NCBI GenBank assembly: GCA_037903355.1
Contig: JBAJFE010000011.1
Location: forward strand, 2,427,001-2,491,000
DNA: 64,000 nucleotides
Direction: 5' to 3'
Source: Trichuris trichiura
Lineage: Eukaryota > Nematoda > Enoplea > Trichinellida > Trichuridae
Shown: positions 28,525 through 41,310 of the stretch, one piece after another
Layout of the letters: every line of letters begins with the position of its first letter
Numbering within the stretch: the first letter of the stretch is position 1
Program-made: the position numbers and the translations under genes
The notes under the pieces: generated by a model
Told to the model about the DNA's origin: nothing
What the model saw: only the letters and a program-made list of their open reading frames with translations
Database searches by the model: none

Positions 28525-29552
28525 AGCGGATTTGGTAAGAAACGTTCATATTGTGTAGTAAGTGTATTTGAGGATTGGAAACAAATGCAAATGGAAAAAT
28601 GAAGCTCTAAAAGAGGTAAGAAAGAAAAAGCTTTTCGTTTTGAGTAAACTAAAAGTAAACTTTCAGATAATGTTGCCGGAGGGAACTGAACTGAACATTT
28701 GTAAACAATGAAAACAGGTCAAATTCGCTGTTCAAACAGAAAGGAAAAGTAATAGAGCCAAAGAGGTCTGTTAGTTTGCATCGAAGAAGCTACTCGGATG
28801 GAATGTAAACAGGAAAATCAGGTCAAATCGTACATTGACCGGGCTAAAGTAAGCGTTTTGCCTTATCTTTGTTACATCAGAGGTCAGATAACGGCCGTTA
28901 GTAGCTGCTGCTGATTTGCATAATGTTAGGTCGTCTTGAAACTGTGACTAATAATATCATATGGAGAATGGTATATCATTGGTATAATCATGATTGTCAT
29001 AGTCCTTCAACATTGGTAAGTATATAAGTTAATTAGTTCTGTCATGGTGAATAAAAGTTGACAAACTGACGTTTTAGAGTAAGCGAACGGAAATTGTTGA
29101 TGGCAAAGGAAGCGATGAGTAAAAAGCTGATGAAATCTGGCATGAATTCAAGGTGTTAGAATTCACCACAATGGACACAAAGAAATGAATCAGTTGACGA
29201 TGATTTGGTAAGTACCATTTGAAAAAGACCGATCGTTAGCTGAGACAAGCTTGGCATTTCTACTGGTCACATATATTGTGTGTGATAAAGGCATAGTCTG
29301 CGGTAAGCTGTCTTTTAAATTGTTACAAAAAAATAGCTTTTGTTGCACGGATAGATGATGAATTATTTTTAGGCGAAAACAACATTGCAGTTGTTGTAGT
29401 GTATTTCACTGTGATACTATTGCATTCTATGTTTTGCATGCTGAATTGGATAATGAAATAAAGAATTTTTGGGAGGTCCTTCGGGTGAAATGCCAAAGTA
29501 AAACTGACCCAAAGCAGTGTGCATTGTTCTCGATGTCTTGGCAAAGTTTTGT

Positions 29553-29612
29553 CCCGTTTTGAACTAATAACCGCCCATCCATACGTTGGTAGGGCATCCA
29601 GTTTCAGCCCAA
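29553..29612. mobile_element. Terminal fragment of the fold-back family
   Basis: AATAACCGCCCATCCATACG followed by TTGGTAGGGCATCCAGTTTC matches the right terminus of elements A-C (GCTCATCCATCCGTTGGTAG). Only this end is present. Confidence 0.55.
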
Positions 29613-29679
29613 AGTCAGAACCTACAAGAAGAACTACACGACATTCTGTTCCATTGGTAAGAATTGATGTTTGCATGCC

Positions 29680-30988
29680 GGGAGTGTTAATAACATTGAA
29701 TTCTCACACATGTATTAATTGCATGACAGTGATCTCATATATCTATTTGTGTGACATCCTCATGTATTACATCATGGCATGATATAGGTTTAAATGTGTC
29801 GCGTTGTGCTCGTATATAATTTTAAATGTATGGGATAGTATTGTTCTCACGTTTGACCGTTCTATTCTGGTTATGGGCTTGTAGGTGTTCATTAGAGGAG
29901 GTACGGTGTAGAAGTTGCGAAGTTTACAATGGTTAAAATTATCTGCAATGGTTAACAAATGGTGTTATATGTTCACAAAGACACAATCCACAAATCGTTT
30001 GTCACGGACGCGATTACAAGGAAAGCAAAGTTGGAAAATGACCGCCCATTTGGCACAGTCGGAGCAAAGGTGATGACAAAAACTATGTGAACTGTATGCA
30101 AACTCAGTTGGCCAAATGTGAGCAGCAGAGATTATTTTGAGAAAGGATAAAAAGTTAAAAAACAATTCAATGGGAATTGAAGAGCTCAAGCAAGATTACG
30201 CAATGCTAGCGGAAGAAAGCAGCAGCGACAAGCATAAGAATGAAAGGACTACTGTCACAAAGACAACAAGAAAGTCTCAAGATCAACGACAAGCGCGACA
30301 GGACAACATGCGACGGACTTGAAATGTACAGAGCACTTGAAAAGAAAAGAAAGTTTAAAACCACAAGACATCCACGCCAATTTTGGCAACTTCTGCCATC
30401 CTCACACTGACCAATGGACCTATGGACCTTCATGAAACATATTCTGCTCTGAAATGGGGATACTATACCGTACCTTCTCTGATGGAAATGGACCGCATGT
30501 TGCCTGTTCTTAAAAGGTACAACACCTGAGATTAGGAGTTGTACCACTTGCTTGTAACCCGTGGAAGCATACCATTCCTCTGGTACCTATATACCTGCAT
30601 GCGAAGTATGAATGTCGCTCCCATGGGTCTAAAATATCTAATGGAGTCGTATAACGTACAGCGGTCTAGTAGTGGGCATGATTCCTAGATGTATGATTGG
30701 AATTGAAGCATACATGTTAGATTGGCATGGAGTGTATAACCCCTGTGCTGATGGATGTTCTGGCACTGGCATGTTGCCTTCACGTAGAGGGTATATCTCC
30801 TAGGAGCGTAAATATTCTTGCATGAAAGGACCATGCTGACAGTATGATAATCCAGCGAGAAAATTGTCATCGCTAACATAGTCATTGCATGAAAAGGAGT
30901 CACTGTGCAAGTCCATAAAATCATCTCATGAGGATGTCACACAAATAGTAGCATCCAACACATTGCATGCTGGAGATCACTGAAAAGT
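29680..30988. other. AT-rich stretch with degraded repeat edge
   Basis: No gene is recognised. A small plus-strand frame at 30170-30322 (MGIEELKQDYAMLAEESSSD...) looks mildly coding-like but is unsupported. From about 30690 on, degenerate relatives of the next minisatellite appear (CATGCTGACAG, CATTGCATG). Confidence 0.4.
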
Positions 30989-31560
30989 GCATGTCGAAGT
31001 CATTGCATCAAGGGGTACTCTCGAACCGCTTGTCAAAGTCATCGCATGCGAGAGTACCCCTGTACATCATGTCAAAATAATCGCATGCGGAGGGTACCCT
31101 CAAAACCGCATGTCAGAATCAGCGCATGAGGGGATATCCTCAAAATTGCATGTCAAAATCATCGCATGCGGAGGGTACCCTCAAAATTGCATGTCAAAAT
31201 CATCGCATGCGGAGGGTACCCTCAAAATTGCATGCCAGCATGAATATCAAAATTGCATGTCATCATCGCATGCGGAGGGTACCCTCAAAATTGCATGTCA
31301 AAATCATCGCATGCGGAGGGTACCCTCAAAATTGCATGTCAAAGTCATCGCATGCGGAGGGTACCCTCAAAATTGTATGCAAAGTCATCGCATCGGGGAA
31401 ATACTCTAATCTGCATGTCAAAATCACTGCATGAGGGGAGTACCCCCAAAAATGCATGTCAAAATCACTGCATGAGGGGGTACTCCCAAAATTTGCATGT
31501 CAGAATGATCGCAGGAGGGAGTATGACTCATCCATCCATCTCAGAAATAACCGCATGAGA
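30989..31560. repeat. Minisatellite, 41-bp unit containing a perfect palindrome
   Basis: About 13 units run head to tail. The best-conserved ones (31148-31375) follow the order CATGTCAAAATCATC, GCATGC, GGAGGGTACCCTC, AAAATTG. Each carries the 12-bp palindrome GAGGGTACCCTC and the palindrome GCATGC. Outer units are degraded (GAGAGTACCCCT, GAGGGGATATCCTC). There is no separate spacer set, so it is not a CRISPR-type array. Confidence 0.92.
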
Positions 31561-32230
31561 GGTTGTCACTCGAAATGTCACTCGAAACGTGGTAATGGGG
31601 AAGGAACCACGTGATCAAAAAAATCACACCAGGGGGAAGAAGGTTGCTCAAAAAAACCACTAAGTAAACAAAGACTTAAAAAACGCGCCGGATGCCGGCA
31701 TAATACACTCGAATACAGGAGCGGATTCCCGATCCGTGCCAATACCAGGAATCGGATCCACCAATCGGACCGAAAGAACCTGGCCGAAGACAACCCCCCT
31801 CCCAGAAAATGAACCAGGAGAGAGAGAGAGAGACCGAGAATGAAAGACTGAATGAAAACAACTGAACATGATGAGAGAAACAGCTCATCAGCTCAGAGGA
31901 GACGAGATATGAGAGGAGACAAAATGAGAGAATGATGATCACGAGACGCGATCAGCGGAGCGCGATCCATAAGACGATTCCAGACCATGTCTTCGAACAG
32001 GAGACGATGCTGAAGAGCGAAGTATGACAAAAAATTCACGATGTGAAAAAATCACATCATAAAACAGAGAGATTCATACCCAACACCAGGATATGATCAG
32101 CTCTGTCAGAGATGAAGAAGGAATGAATTGAGTTGCTGAGAAAAATCTCAGCAATGATATGCGCTGAAGTTGAAGACCAATCCATTTCTTCTTGGCAGAA
32201 GTGTCTTCCTCTTTCAAATGGCCTTACGAA
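31561..32230. other. Purine-rich stretch, nothing firm
   Basis: It contains a short GAGAGAGAGAGAGA run near 31820. The minus-strand open frames (31578-31942, 32057-32242) are pyrimidine-tract artefacts or unrecognised. Confidence 0.5.
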
Positions 32231-32260
32231 ACAGACGGACATCGGTCGACTCTAAAAAAT

Positions 32261-32789
32261 TTATTGCCACTTGACGTCAGCAGAAGGCAGACAATACCAA
32301 ACGAGCGAGTCGTCTCTGCCACACGTATCACAATATTTCCTCGTTTGGCATTTTGACGAATTGATCAGACGAACGAACAGCGACCCAAAATATCGAAATC
32401 TTTTTTTCCAGCTGTTTTCTTTTTCAACCTAAAATATTGCAAAAATCAACATAAGCAAAAAACGACAAATTTCTTACTTTAAAAAATAGTGTAAATGAAC
32501 TGTCGAGCGTCTTTTCTTCGTCCTCCGTTTTGAAATTGACGTCCCGTTTAGAGCGGTCGTCTTTTCCTTTTTTCGTCCTCTTTTTTCGTCGATTAGACGA
32601 TTGGCTGTCCGGAAAATTTCTTCTGCTTGATCCTTTGCGCGAATTTCGAATGGTCCTCTCGGTTTGAAATTGTCTTCCTGTTTTGAGTTGTCGTCCTCTT
32701 CTTTGGTCGATTTTACGATCCGCTCTTTGGGCTATTTTCTCTGCTAGATCCTTTTCGCGAATTTCGAATGGTCGTTTCCTTCTAATTCG
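32261..32789 (-). CDS. Probable 3' end of an unrecognised minus-strand gene, two coding exons
   Basis: Exon 32789-32478 (104 codons, no Met) is Arg/Lys-rich: RPFEIREKDLAEKIAQRADR and so on, with a degenerate internal duplication (QFQTE and NFKTE). It joins in phase 0 across a 49-bp intron (gtaagaa...atattttag, 32477-32429) to exon 32428-32261, VEKENSWKKRFRYF ... KCQTRKYCDTCGRDD ... DVKWQ and stop. AATAAA overlaps the stop codon. A further 46-bp intron (gtgagt...acttttag, 32849-32804) lies upstream, but two TGA codons at 32790-32795 block the frame there. The gene is therefore frameshifted, starts by an unseen route, or is decaying. I do not recognise the protein. The CxxC in CDTC could bind metal. 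Confidence 0.42.
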
Positions 32790-32999
32790 TCATCAGCGAG
32801 TCTCTAAAAGTTGAAAGAAATGAAACATGTTTAAGACTAAAAGACTCACCATCTATTGAAGAATTCTTCACTTCTGTCCATCATTTCCACATGGCACCGT
32901 CATCCTGTCGTCCTCTCCAGCGATTCTTCTTTTCCAAATGGATCCTCCAACCGGCAGCATTTACCGCTGGAATGAACGAGCAGCGATCAGCAGTAGTCG

Positions 33000-34975
33000 C
33001 ATAGGAGCAACTGCTCTGCGAGTCGGAACGAGCGAACACTGATTTTCAGCGTCTGGGTCTCAGCCACAATACTTTAGTGGTATGCAAATCACTGATTGAC
33101 CTCATAAAAGGTCGTTTCAATAACCCACTTACTATTGACACATTGCTTGTAAGTATAGAATTTTATCGTTTCAGCGTATAAGAGATTAAGCTACATCTTA
33201 CAAGTGCAAACATTAGCACTGACTACTATACGATTAAAGCAAACAAATGCTCAAACAATTTGTTCCCTCTAGCTGATATAATTGACTGATAACCTATTTC
33301 GTTGACCTTGAAGAACGATCGTATTTACTCTGATTGTATAAACATTGGGAGCAAAGAACTTTTTGAAATATGATTATTCCTAAAAAGATATGATTTTAAC
33401 GAATTCCTAAACGCTTAGTCTGATAACGTTCACTTAAAAGTTGTCTAATTTTTTCAGTAAGCGATAGGAAAAGTAAAAAAAGAATAAGTTTATCGAGGAA
33501 AAGAAAAAATAATACTCTTTTCCCTCAAGTGGAATCTACAGTACTTCAAATTTATTCTAAAAAAGTGTGATGAACAGAGACTGTTTGCAGTGCATACAGC
33601 ATTTACAACCTTAAAATCCATAGCAACTGATAAAAGAACTCAGAGGCTTTGTTCCTGAAACAAATTTACTTTTTGATGTTCCGTCTTTCATGGGGAACTG
33701 AATTATTCGGTTTCACGGGTGCTTACGTTTTCATGTTGGCTGTACGTTACTTATTATCCTTACGAAACTGAATGACAAAGTTGCAGTAGATTTTGTGAGC
33801 GGTTCGTTTCATCGGCAACTATCAATCGTCATTGAAAAAGAAAACAAATTTAGGCTGGTTTTTCTGGGCAAACTACATTACACATGAAACACTTCCAAGT
33901 AGAGCTTTTAGGGCGGATTGTTGCTCGTCATTAACGCTGATTCAAAGGACCTTCGACAGGGTGCGATAAACCTTAAATCTCAACTTAAGAAGAAAATATA
34001 AGGAACAATAATTACATCTCTGAATATAGGTTGTGCTTTTACATAAACGTTATGTTCGCAATAAAAGAAAATCACGGTTTAAGAGTCTTTATCGTAAAGG
34101 ATTTATATTCACAGCTCTATCCATTGTAGGTGGGAATTAACAGGTGAAAGTTTGTTGAAATGTCAATTATTTTCCAGTTTCTGATTTGGCCATCGTTTAA
34201 ACTCTGTTTAAACCCGTTGAATTTTTTACGTCATGTGCTGCGCTCTATGTTGGCACAAAATTGTCTTCGATAATCTTTTCTTCCTTCTTTTCTACCGTTT
34301 TGTTTCTGAAACTTTGTTCCTTTTTTCTCTTTCCCTTCGTTCGCATTTTTCTACCTTATTCCTTTCCTTCTTTTTTAATAGTCCTCCGTCGTTTCTTTTC
34401 TTCTTTCTCATGGTGCCTTCTATAATTCCTTTCCGTCTTTTATATCATCCTGGTTTCTACGGCTTTCCTGTTCCATCGCTTTATTCTTGTCCACCTGCCA
34501 CTATGAATTGTATCAATTTGCGTTTCGTTCATTATTCTTTTGTTCTTTCTTTACCTCAATTTTACTGTATTCTTAAAGAGCAAACAGCACAGTTGTTCGC
34601 TTTATCTGTTTGCTTCTCTACTCATACCTTTTATACACCGCCAACTTCAACCTGTTTAAAGAGTGCTTAAACGATGAGCACTTTTGAAACTGGAAATCAA
34701 TTCGCAATACCCACTTTTCCGAAAACATTTACTTTAAATCTAAAACTGCAAGAAATCTATCATTCTCTTCTATAATTAATCCACGTCACACGGTTAACGT
34801 GCGTTACTTTTCACATTTAACTGCAAATACATAACATTATCCTGACGATGACAATATAGCCTTTCAAGTCAGACTGACTCGCTTTCTTTTCACGCAACTC
34901 TCACATTCAGCTGCAGTCGACATGCACCCTTTCCAGTTAAGCTAAACACACCTCTTTTTTCCAAATGGAACAAAT
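33000..34975. other. AT-rich stretch before the giant repeat, nothing recognised
   Basis: I see no gene. The Phe/Leu/Ser-rich open frame at 34233-34670 follows a pyrimidine-rich tract and is probably chance. Confidence 0.5.
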
Positions 34976-35088
34976 TTACGCACAGTTAAAATATGACGTC
35001 TCAGTTTGACGTGCTTTCTTTTGACCCAAAAGTGAAATGACGTTACGTGTCTGTTTGGCGCGCCTTTTTGTGACGCGAAACGGTTTCA
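34976..35088. repeat. TTTGACG-type minisatellite at the outer edge of the left arm
   Basis: GTTTGACGTGCTTTC, TTTTGACCCAAAAGTG and GTTTGGCGCGCC recur. They match the block on the inner side of the array (48590-48775), so the satellite array is framed by the same short repeat on both sides. Confidence 0.7.
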
Positions 35089-38000
35089 TGCGGTCTCCGG
35101 TAGGCCTCTCGCAGACCAAAAATTTGCCCACGCGCTCCGGAAGCATCAATTGTATTTTTGAAATTAGTGGTACCTGCTTTTCCTTTAACAACTGTACCAT
35201 TAAACCAAAAACTAGCATTTTATCACATTTCCAGCTGTCCGTTGCTCGCATGAGCACTAAAATATCGGAATGGCACTAACCCTAAGTATAGGGGCACTAT
35301 ATTAGCTAGTTAAAATTTCCTGCATGCGCCCATCAGAATATACAAGTGCGGCTCCATTGGAACACCAAAATCATAGCAATCTGCAGATTCCAAAGCTCTA
35401 TAGCGGGGCAGCACAGCCATCTGTTGGCTGTACGCATTAAGGAGTACGATTGTGCCCGCAACTTTCCATTTCGTTTCCGATGAAGCGATGCCGCAAAAAA
35501 CTGCTTCGTTCTTGCTCGGCCTTTCCTTATCTTTTTCGCAGAAGCGTCTTCGCGCGGCGTGTAGCCGTCTCGAAAATAAAACTGTTCTCCCGCGAGCGTT
35601 AGACGGCTAGTGACTATTTTTGAAAATACTACTGCCTTCTTATCGTTAACCTACTGTATGAAAAATGTTAAAACAGAATTTTTTCATATCTCCAGCATCC
35701 CGTAGCTCAAACGATCTCGGAGAAATCCGAACTATGCTCTCTATAAGTGTGGGGCTATGATATTCGCTACTTAAACTACTTCGTCTATGCGCGCCCTGGC
35801 TATACAAGAGCGGTTTCGGTCGAACACCGTCACAACCAAAACCTATAGCTTCCAGAAGCCAGAATAATGCAGGAATACGTTTATGCCGGCTGCGTTATAT
35901 TTGGATTCAAATGAAGCCATCGCGCAGAAAAACGGGCTCATTATAGTTCTCCTTTTGTGTTCTCATAACAGAGAACCGATAGTGCGCTACTGAAGAGCTC
36001 CCGCACACAAAACACTAGTCGGGCGCGCAGAGGAAGGCCTATGAGTATTTTTGAAAAACGTGGTACCTGCTTTTCGTACACCTACTGTACGAAGAAAGTA
36101 ATTTCTCCTATTTCCAGCCTCCCGTGGCTCGAAAAATCCGAATGCTGCTCTCCGTAGCTATAGGAATATAATACTCGCTACGTAAAGTTCTTCGTCCATG
36201 CGCGGCCAGTGTATAGAAGAGCGCCTTTTGTCGATCACCGCGACAAACGAAACCTACAGCTACTAAAGTTTCTATCCGACCCAGAGCATCCATCTAACAG
36301 CAAGGAGGATGCACCGAACACGTTTTTGAACACTCCTTTCGATTTCCTTTCAAATGAAGCCATCGCGCAGAAGAACAGGCTCCCTATCGGTCCGCGTATC
36401 AAATCCCACTCCGCAAGAAAGCTGCAACGCTACTACAGCCCTCTCCCTCACAAAAACCTTTTCGCCGCGCATGCGACGCCTAATTAGGATATTTGAAAAT
36501 ACTGGTACCTGCTTTTCGTTCATCTACTGTACGACGAATGGAAAAAGACACGCTTTCATGTTTCTGGTCTCTCGTTGCACGAACGAGCTCCAAAAAACAG
36601 GAATATGGATCCGCGTAGGTATACGCGCATAATATTCGGCAGTTAAACTACTTCATTAACATGCCCCCAGGGCAAGGAAAAACAACTTCAGTCAAACACC
36701 GCTATCAGGAGGTCTAACAGCTTCTAAAACTCGTACGCAACTCAACACAGCTGTATAAAGGCTACTACAATGCAGGATTTGATTTCTGATGCCACTTTCC
36801 ATTTCTGCTCGGATGATGGGATCACGAGCAAACAACACAGGGTGAGTTTCCCTCAGGGTTCCCGTTCCCATCCCGGAGGAGCATCACAGCGGTTCTACAG
36901 TCCTTCCACGGACGAAAGAGGTATCCGGCGCGCAGCGGACAGCCTGCGAGTATTGTTGAAAATATCGGTACCTGCGTTTCGTTCACCTACTGTATGAAGA
37001 ATGTAAAAAAAGAACTATTTCTTGTTTACGGCCGCGGATTATCCAAACGAGCGACGAAAAATCTCAACATTGCTCTCCATAAGTCTAGCGGCATAATATT
37101 CGCTAGCTAAAGTACTTTCTCCATGCGCGCCGAATGTATACAAGAGCGGCTTGCGTCGAACACAGCCAGGAGAACGAACGAATCCTATAGCTTCCAAAGT
37201 TCCTACGCGACCCAACGTAGCTATTTAAAAAAAGGAATGATGCAGGAATACTTTTCTGCCAGCTGCTCTCTGTTTTGTTTCAAACGAAACTACCGCGCAG
37301 AAAAACAGCCTCGTTACCGGTCCGCACTTCCCTTCCCATTCCGCAGAACCATTACAGGTCCACTGTAGCCATCTCGCCGACAAAAGATTTCTCCAACGCG
37401 CAGGGGACGGCCCGTCAGCATTTTTGAAACTACCGCTACCTGCTTTTCGTTCATCTACTGTACGAAAAATGTAGAAAAACAAGTTTTTCATATTTTCGGC
37501 TTTCCGTTCATTACTCGTCCTCTGAAAACTAGAAATATAGCTCTGCGTAACCATAAGCGTAACTACGTCTTCTAGGTACCACCAGGCTTTAGAAGAGCAA
37601 CTTTAGACGATCAAGAGATATAACGGAGTCCAGGAGTCGTATGGGAACCAACACAGCTGTCTAAAAGCTCGAAGATTGCAGGATTATGTTTCTGGCGCTA
37701 TTTTCCATATCGCATCGAAAGGGAAAGCGATCGCTCAGAAAAGCAGGCCGCTATCGCTCGGCCGTTCGTTTTCCATTCAGCAGAAACATTTTAGCTCTCC
37801 TGCAGCCGTCTCGGAAATAAAGTATTTCTCCGGTGCGCATCGGACGGCTGGCGATTATTTTTGAAAATATGTCTACCTGCCTTTCCTTCAATTACTGTAT
37901 GAAGAATAAAAAAGAATTTTTTCATATTTCCAGCCTCTCGCTCCTAAAACAATCCACGAAATATCCGAGCCTTGCTCACCATAAGCACAGGAACATAATA

Positions 38001-39383
38001 CTCGCTACGTAAACTACTTCGTCCCCGCGCGCCCAAGGCATACAAGAACGGCTTTCGTCGAACAGCGTGACAAACCAAACCTATAACTTCCAAAGTCTCT
38101 ACCCGATCCCGAGCGGCCATTCAAAAGCAAGAATCATGCAGCAACACGTTCCTCAGTACTCATTTCTTTTTGCTACCAAATGAACGCATCGCGCAGAAAA
38201 ACAGGCTTCTTATCGCTCGGCCTCTCAATTCGCACTCCCAAAAAAACTTACAGCGCTACCACAACGCTCTTGCTGACAAAAGAAGATTCCGCCGCTTGCG
38301 CCCTATGAGTATTTTTGAAAATAGTGGTACCTGCTTTCGTTCATCTACTGTATGAAGGATGTGAAAAGAAACGATTTTCATGTTCCCGGTTTCCTGTTGC
38401 TCAGACGATCTTCGCGAAATCCGGATGCCCCTCTTCGTAAACGTGCGGCGTTTCATTCCCTAGCCAAAAAACGTCGCCCATGCCTCCGAGGGTATAGAAG
38501 AGCGGCGTTAGTCGAACACCGTCATCAGAAAAAGCAATAGTTTCCAATGGACCTGCGCGACTGAACGAGGCTATTTAAAAACAGAAGTAATGCTGAAAAA
38601 CGTTTCTGCCCGCTTCTTTGAAATGGGATCCGGATGAAGCTATCGCGCTGAAAAACAGGCTGCGTATCGCTCGCCGTTTCCTAAGCTATTCCGCAGGAGA
38701 ATTTCGGCGCTTCTACGGACGTCTCGCAGCTAAAAGACTTCTCGGCCGTGCAGAGGACGGCCTATCAGTAATTTTGAAAATAGTGATACGTGCTTCTCGT
38801 TCGCCTACTGTACGAAGGATAAAAAGCATAAGTTTTTCATATTTCGGGACTCTCGTTGAATACACAAGGTCTGAAAACTAGGTGTATGGCTCTGCGTGAG
38901 TATAGGAGCATAGCATTCTCCAGTTAAACCACTTCTTCAAGGTGCCCCCAGAGTATAGAAGAGCGACTTTGCTGGAAGACCGCCATCAAAAAATGCAATA
39001 GCTTCTCAGATTCGTACGGGACCCAACAGACCTGTCTAAAAGCTACCACCGGGTAGAAGCATGTTTCTGCTCCTACTTTCCATTTCGCTTCGGACGGAGG
39101 GAACGCGAACAAAAACAGGCTGGTTTTCGCTCAGCGTTTCCGTTCCTATTCCTTACGAAAATTTCAGCGCTTCTACAGCCTTCTTGTGGACAAAAGGCTT
39201 TTTCCGCGTGCAGCGGACAGCCAATGAGTATTTTTTAACATGCTGCTACTTGCTTTTCGTTCACCTACTGTACGGAGCTTCAAAAATAGAAATGTCTTCA
39301 TAGTTCCAACTTCCCGTTTTTCCAAAGAGCTTCCAAGAAGCAGGATATTTCCATGCATAAGTATAGTGATATAATACTAACTA

Positions 39384-39569
39384 CAGTAGAACCTCCGAAG
39401 TTGACCACCTCTCTATTACGACCACCTCCCTAAGTTGACCGAATTTTGTCCACTTGGTTAGTCCGCACGTTAATAATATAATATACCCACAACCTCTTAT
39501 GTTGACCACCTCCTATGTTGACTAGTTTTTCTCGGTCCCTTGCGTGGTCAACTTATGGAGGTTCTACTG
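39384..39569. mobile_element. pogo/Tigger-like MITE inserted in the left array
   Basis: 186 bp with inverted ends CAGTAGAACCTCC and GGAGGTTCTACTG, flanked by TA on both sides as expected for Tc1/mariner-pogo target duplication. Inner copies of GTTGACCACCTC recur. It has no coding capacity. The matching place in the right arm (near 60775) is an empty site. Confidence 0.88.
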
Positions 39570-40429
39570 TAGTTAAAGTAGTTCGTACAAGTGCACTCGG
39601 CGTATACAAGAGCGGCTTCAGTGGAACACTGCGATCAAGACCAGGTATGGCTTCCAAAGTTCCTATGCTTTCAGACACAAACGTCTAAAGCTCTGCGGAT
39701 AGTGCAACAGGTTTCTGCCCGCCCTTTTCACTTGGCCACAGAAAAAACTGTCGGAAAAACAGGTCCGTTATCGCTCACCTTTTCGTTTCCTGTTCAGCAG
39801 AAACATTTTAGCACTCCTGTAGCCTTCCCACAAGTAAAGGACTTCTCCGGTGCTTATCGGACAGCTGGTGACTACTTCTGAACATACAGCTACCTGATTT
39901 TCGTTCTCCTACTGTAGGAAGAATGTGAAAACACAACTTTTTTCATTATTTCAGCGTTCCGTTGCTCAGACGATCTCAGAAAAATCGAAATATTCCTCTC
40001 TATAAGTATAGGGGCACAATATTCGGTACTTACATTGTTTCCTCCTTGCACGCCTAGGGTATAGAAAGGCCGCTTTCGTTAAACACCGCCATCCAGGAAA
40101 CCCGTACCTTACAAAGCACCTACGCTACTCAACGCTGTCAGTTAAAAGCAATACGCGTGCAGGAATGCGTTTTTCTCCGCTACTTTCCATTTGGCTTCAG
40201 ATGATGCGATCGCGCAGAAAAACGGGATCCTTATAGCCTAACCTTTCCTTTCCCATTCCGCAGGAGCACTTCAGCGCTCCGGTAGTCCTCTCGCAGAGGA
40301 TTGTCTTCTCAGGCATCCATCAGACTACTGGTGTGTATTTTTGAAAATACTGCTACGTGGTACTCGTTCTTCTGCTGTGAGAAGAATGAAAAGGAGAAGA
40401 TTTCCAAATTTTTTTCCTTCTGTTGCTCA

Positions 40430-41310
40430 AACCAGCTACAAAAGATCTCAGAGTCGGTTTCCATAAGTACAGCGGCATAATATTCGCTAGTCGAAGTACT
40501 TTGTCCATGAGCAGCCAGGGTATAGAAGGGCGGCGTTAGTCCAATACCGCCATCAAGAAAACCTATAGCGTCGAAAGGTCCTACGGGCCTGAACACGGTT
40601 ATTTGAAAAGAAAAATGACACAGGAATACATTTCTGGACGCTACTTGGATTTGTTATTGGATGAAGCTATCACGCTGAAAAACAGGCTCGTTATCGTTCG
40701 GCCATTGCTATCCTATTCCGCAGGAAAATTTCCGCGCTCCTGCTGACGATTTGGAGACAACAGACATCTGCGGCGTGTAGCGGACGGCCTATGAGTATTT
40801 CTGAAATTAATGTTACCTGCTTTTCGTTCATCAACTGTACGAAGAATGTAAGAAATGAGGCTTTTCCGGTTTACGTCCTCCAGAATCTCAGACGGGCTCT
40901 GAAAAATCGGAATACAGCTGTCCATAGGAGTAGGAAGAGAATAATCGCTATTTAAAGTAGTTCGTCCGTGTACTCACAGAGTGTAGAAAGCGGCTTCAGT
41001 CGAACACAGCCACGAAGAAGACTTATAGCTGCAAAAGCTCGTGCGCGACTGAACACGGCCGTTTAAAAGGAAAAATAACGCACCAATACGTTTCTCATCG
41101 CTGGTTCCGATTTCCTTTCGCATGACGCTATCGCGCAGAAAAACAGGTTTCTTATCGCTGTGCCTTTCCTATCCTGTTGCGCAGGAGCATCTCGACGCTT
41201 CTATCGATGTCTCGGGAGCAACGGAGGTTTCTGGCGCGCAGCGGAAGACCAATGAGTATTTTGAAAGCACTGGTACCTCCTTTTCGTTCATTTACTGTAC
41301 AAGCAATATA
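40430..41310 (+). repeat. Two-unit block duplicated at 46800-47680
   Basis: GACGATTTGGAGACAACAG, then ACATCTGCGGCG and TGAAATTAATGTTACC, appear at 40748 and again at 47108 in the same order over about two satellite units. The offset is about 6.36 kb. This is a higher-order repeat within the array. Confidence 0.75.

Noticed and set aside
30137..30322. Small Lys/Glu-rich plus-strand frame
   Set aside because: It is short, overlaps a longer frame on the other strand, and has no supporting context.
30987..31434. CRISPR-like array
   Set aside because: The units are contiguous 41-bp repeats with no unique spacers, in a eukaryotic genome.
34233..34670. 145-codon Phe/Leu/Ser-rich frame
   Set aside because: It follows a pyrimidine-rich tract, and no domain or splice context supports it.
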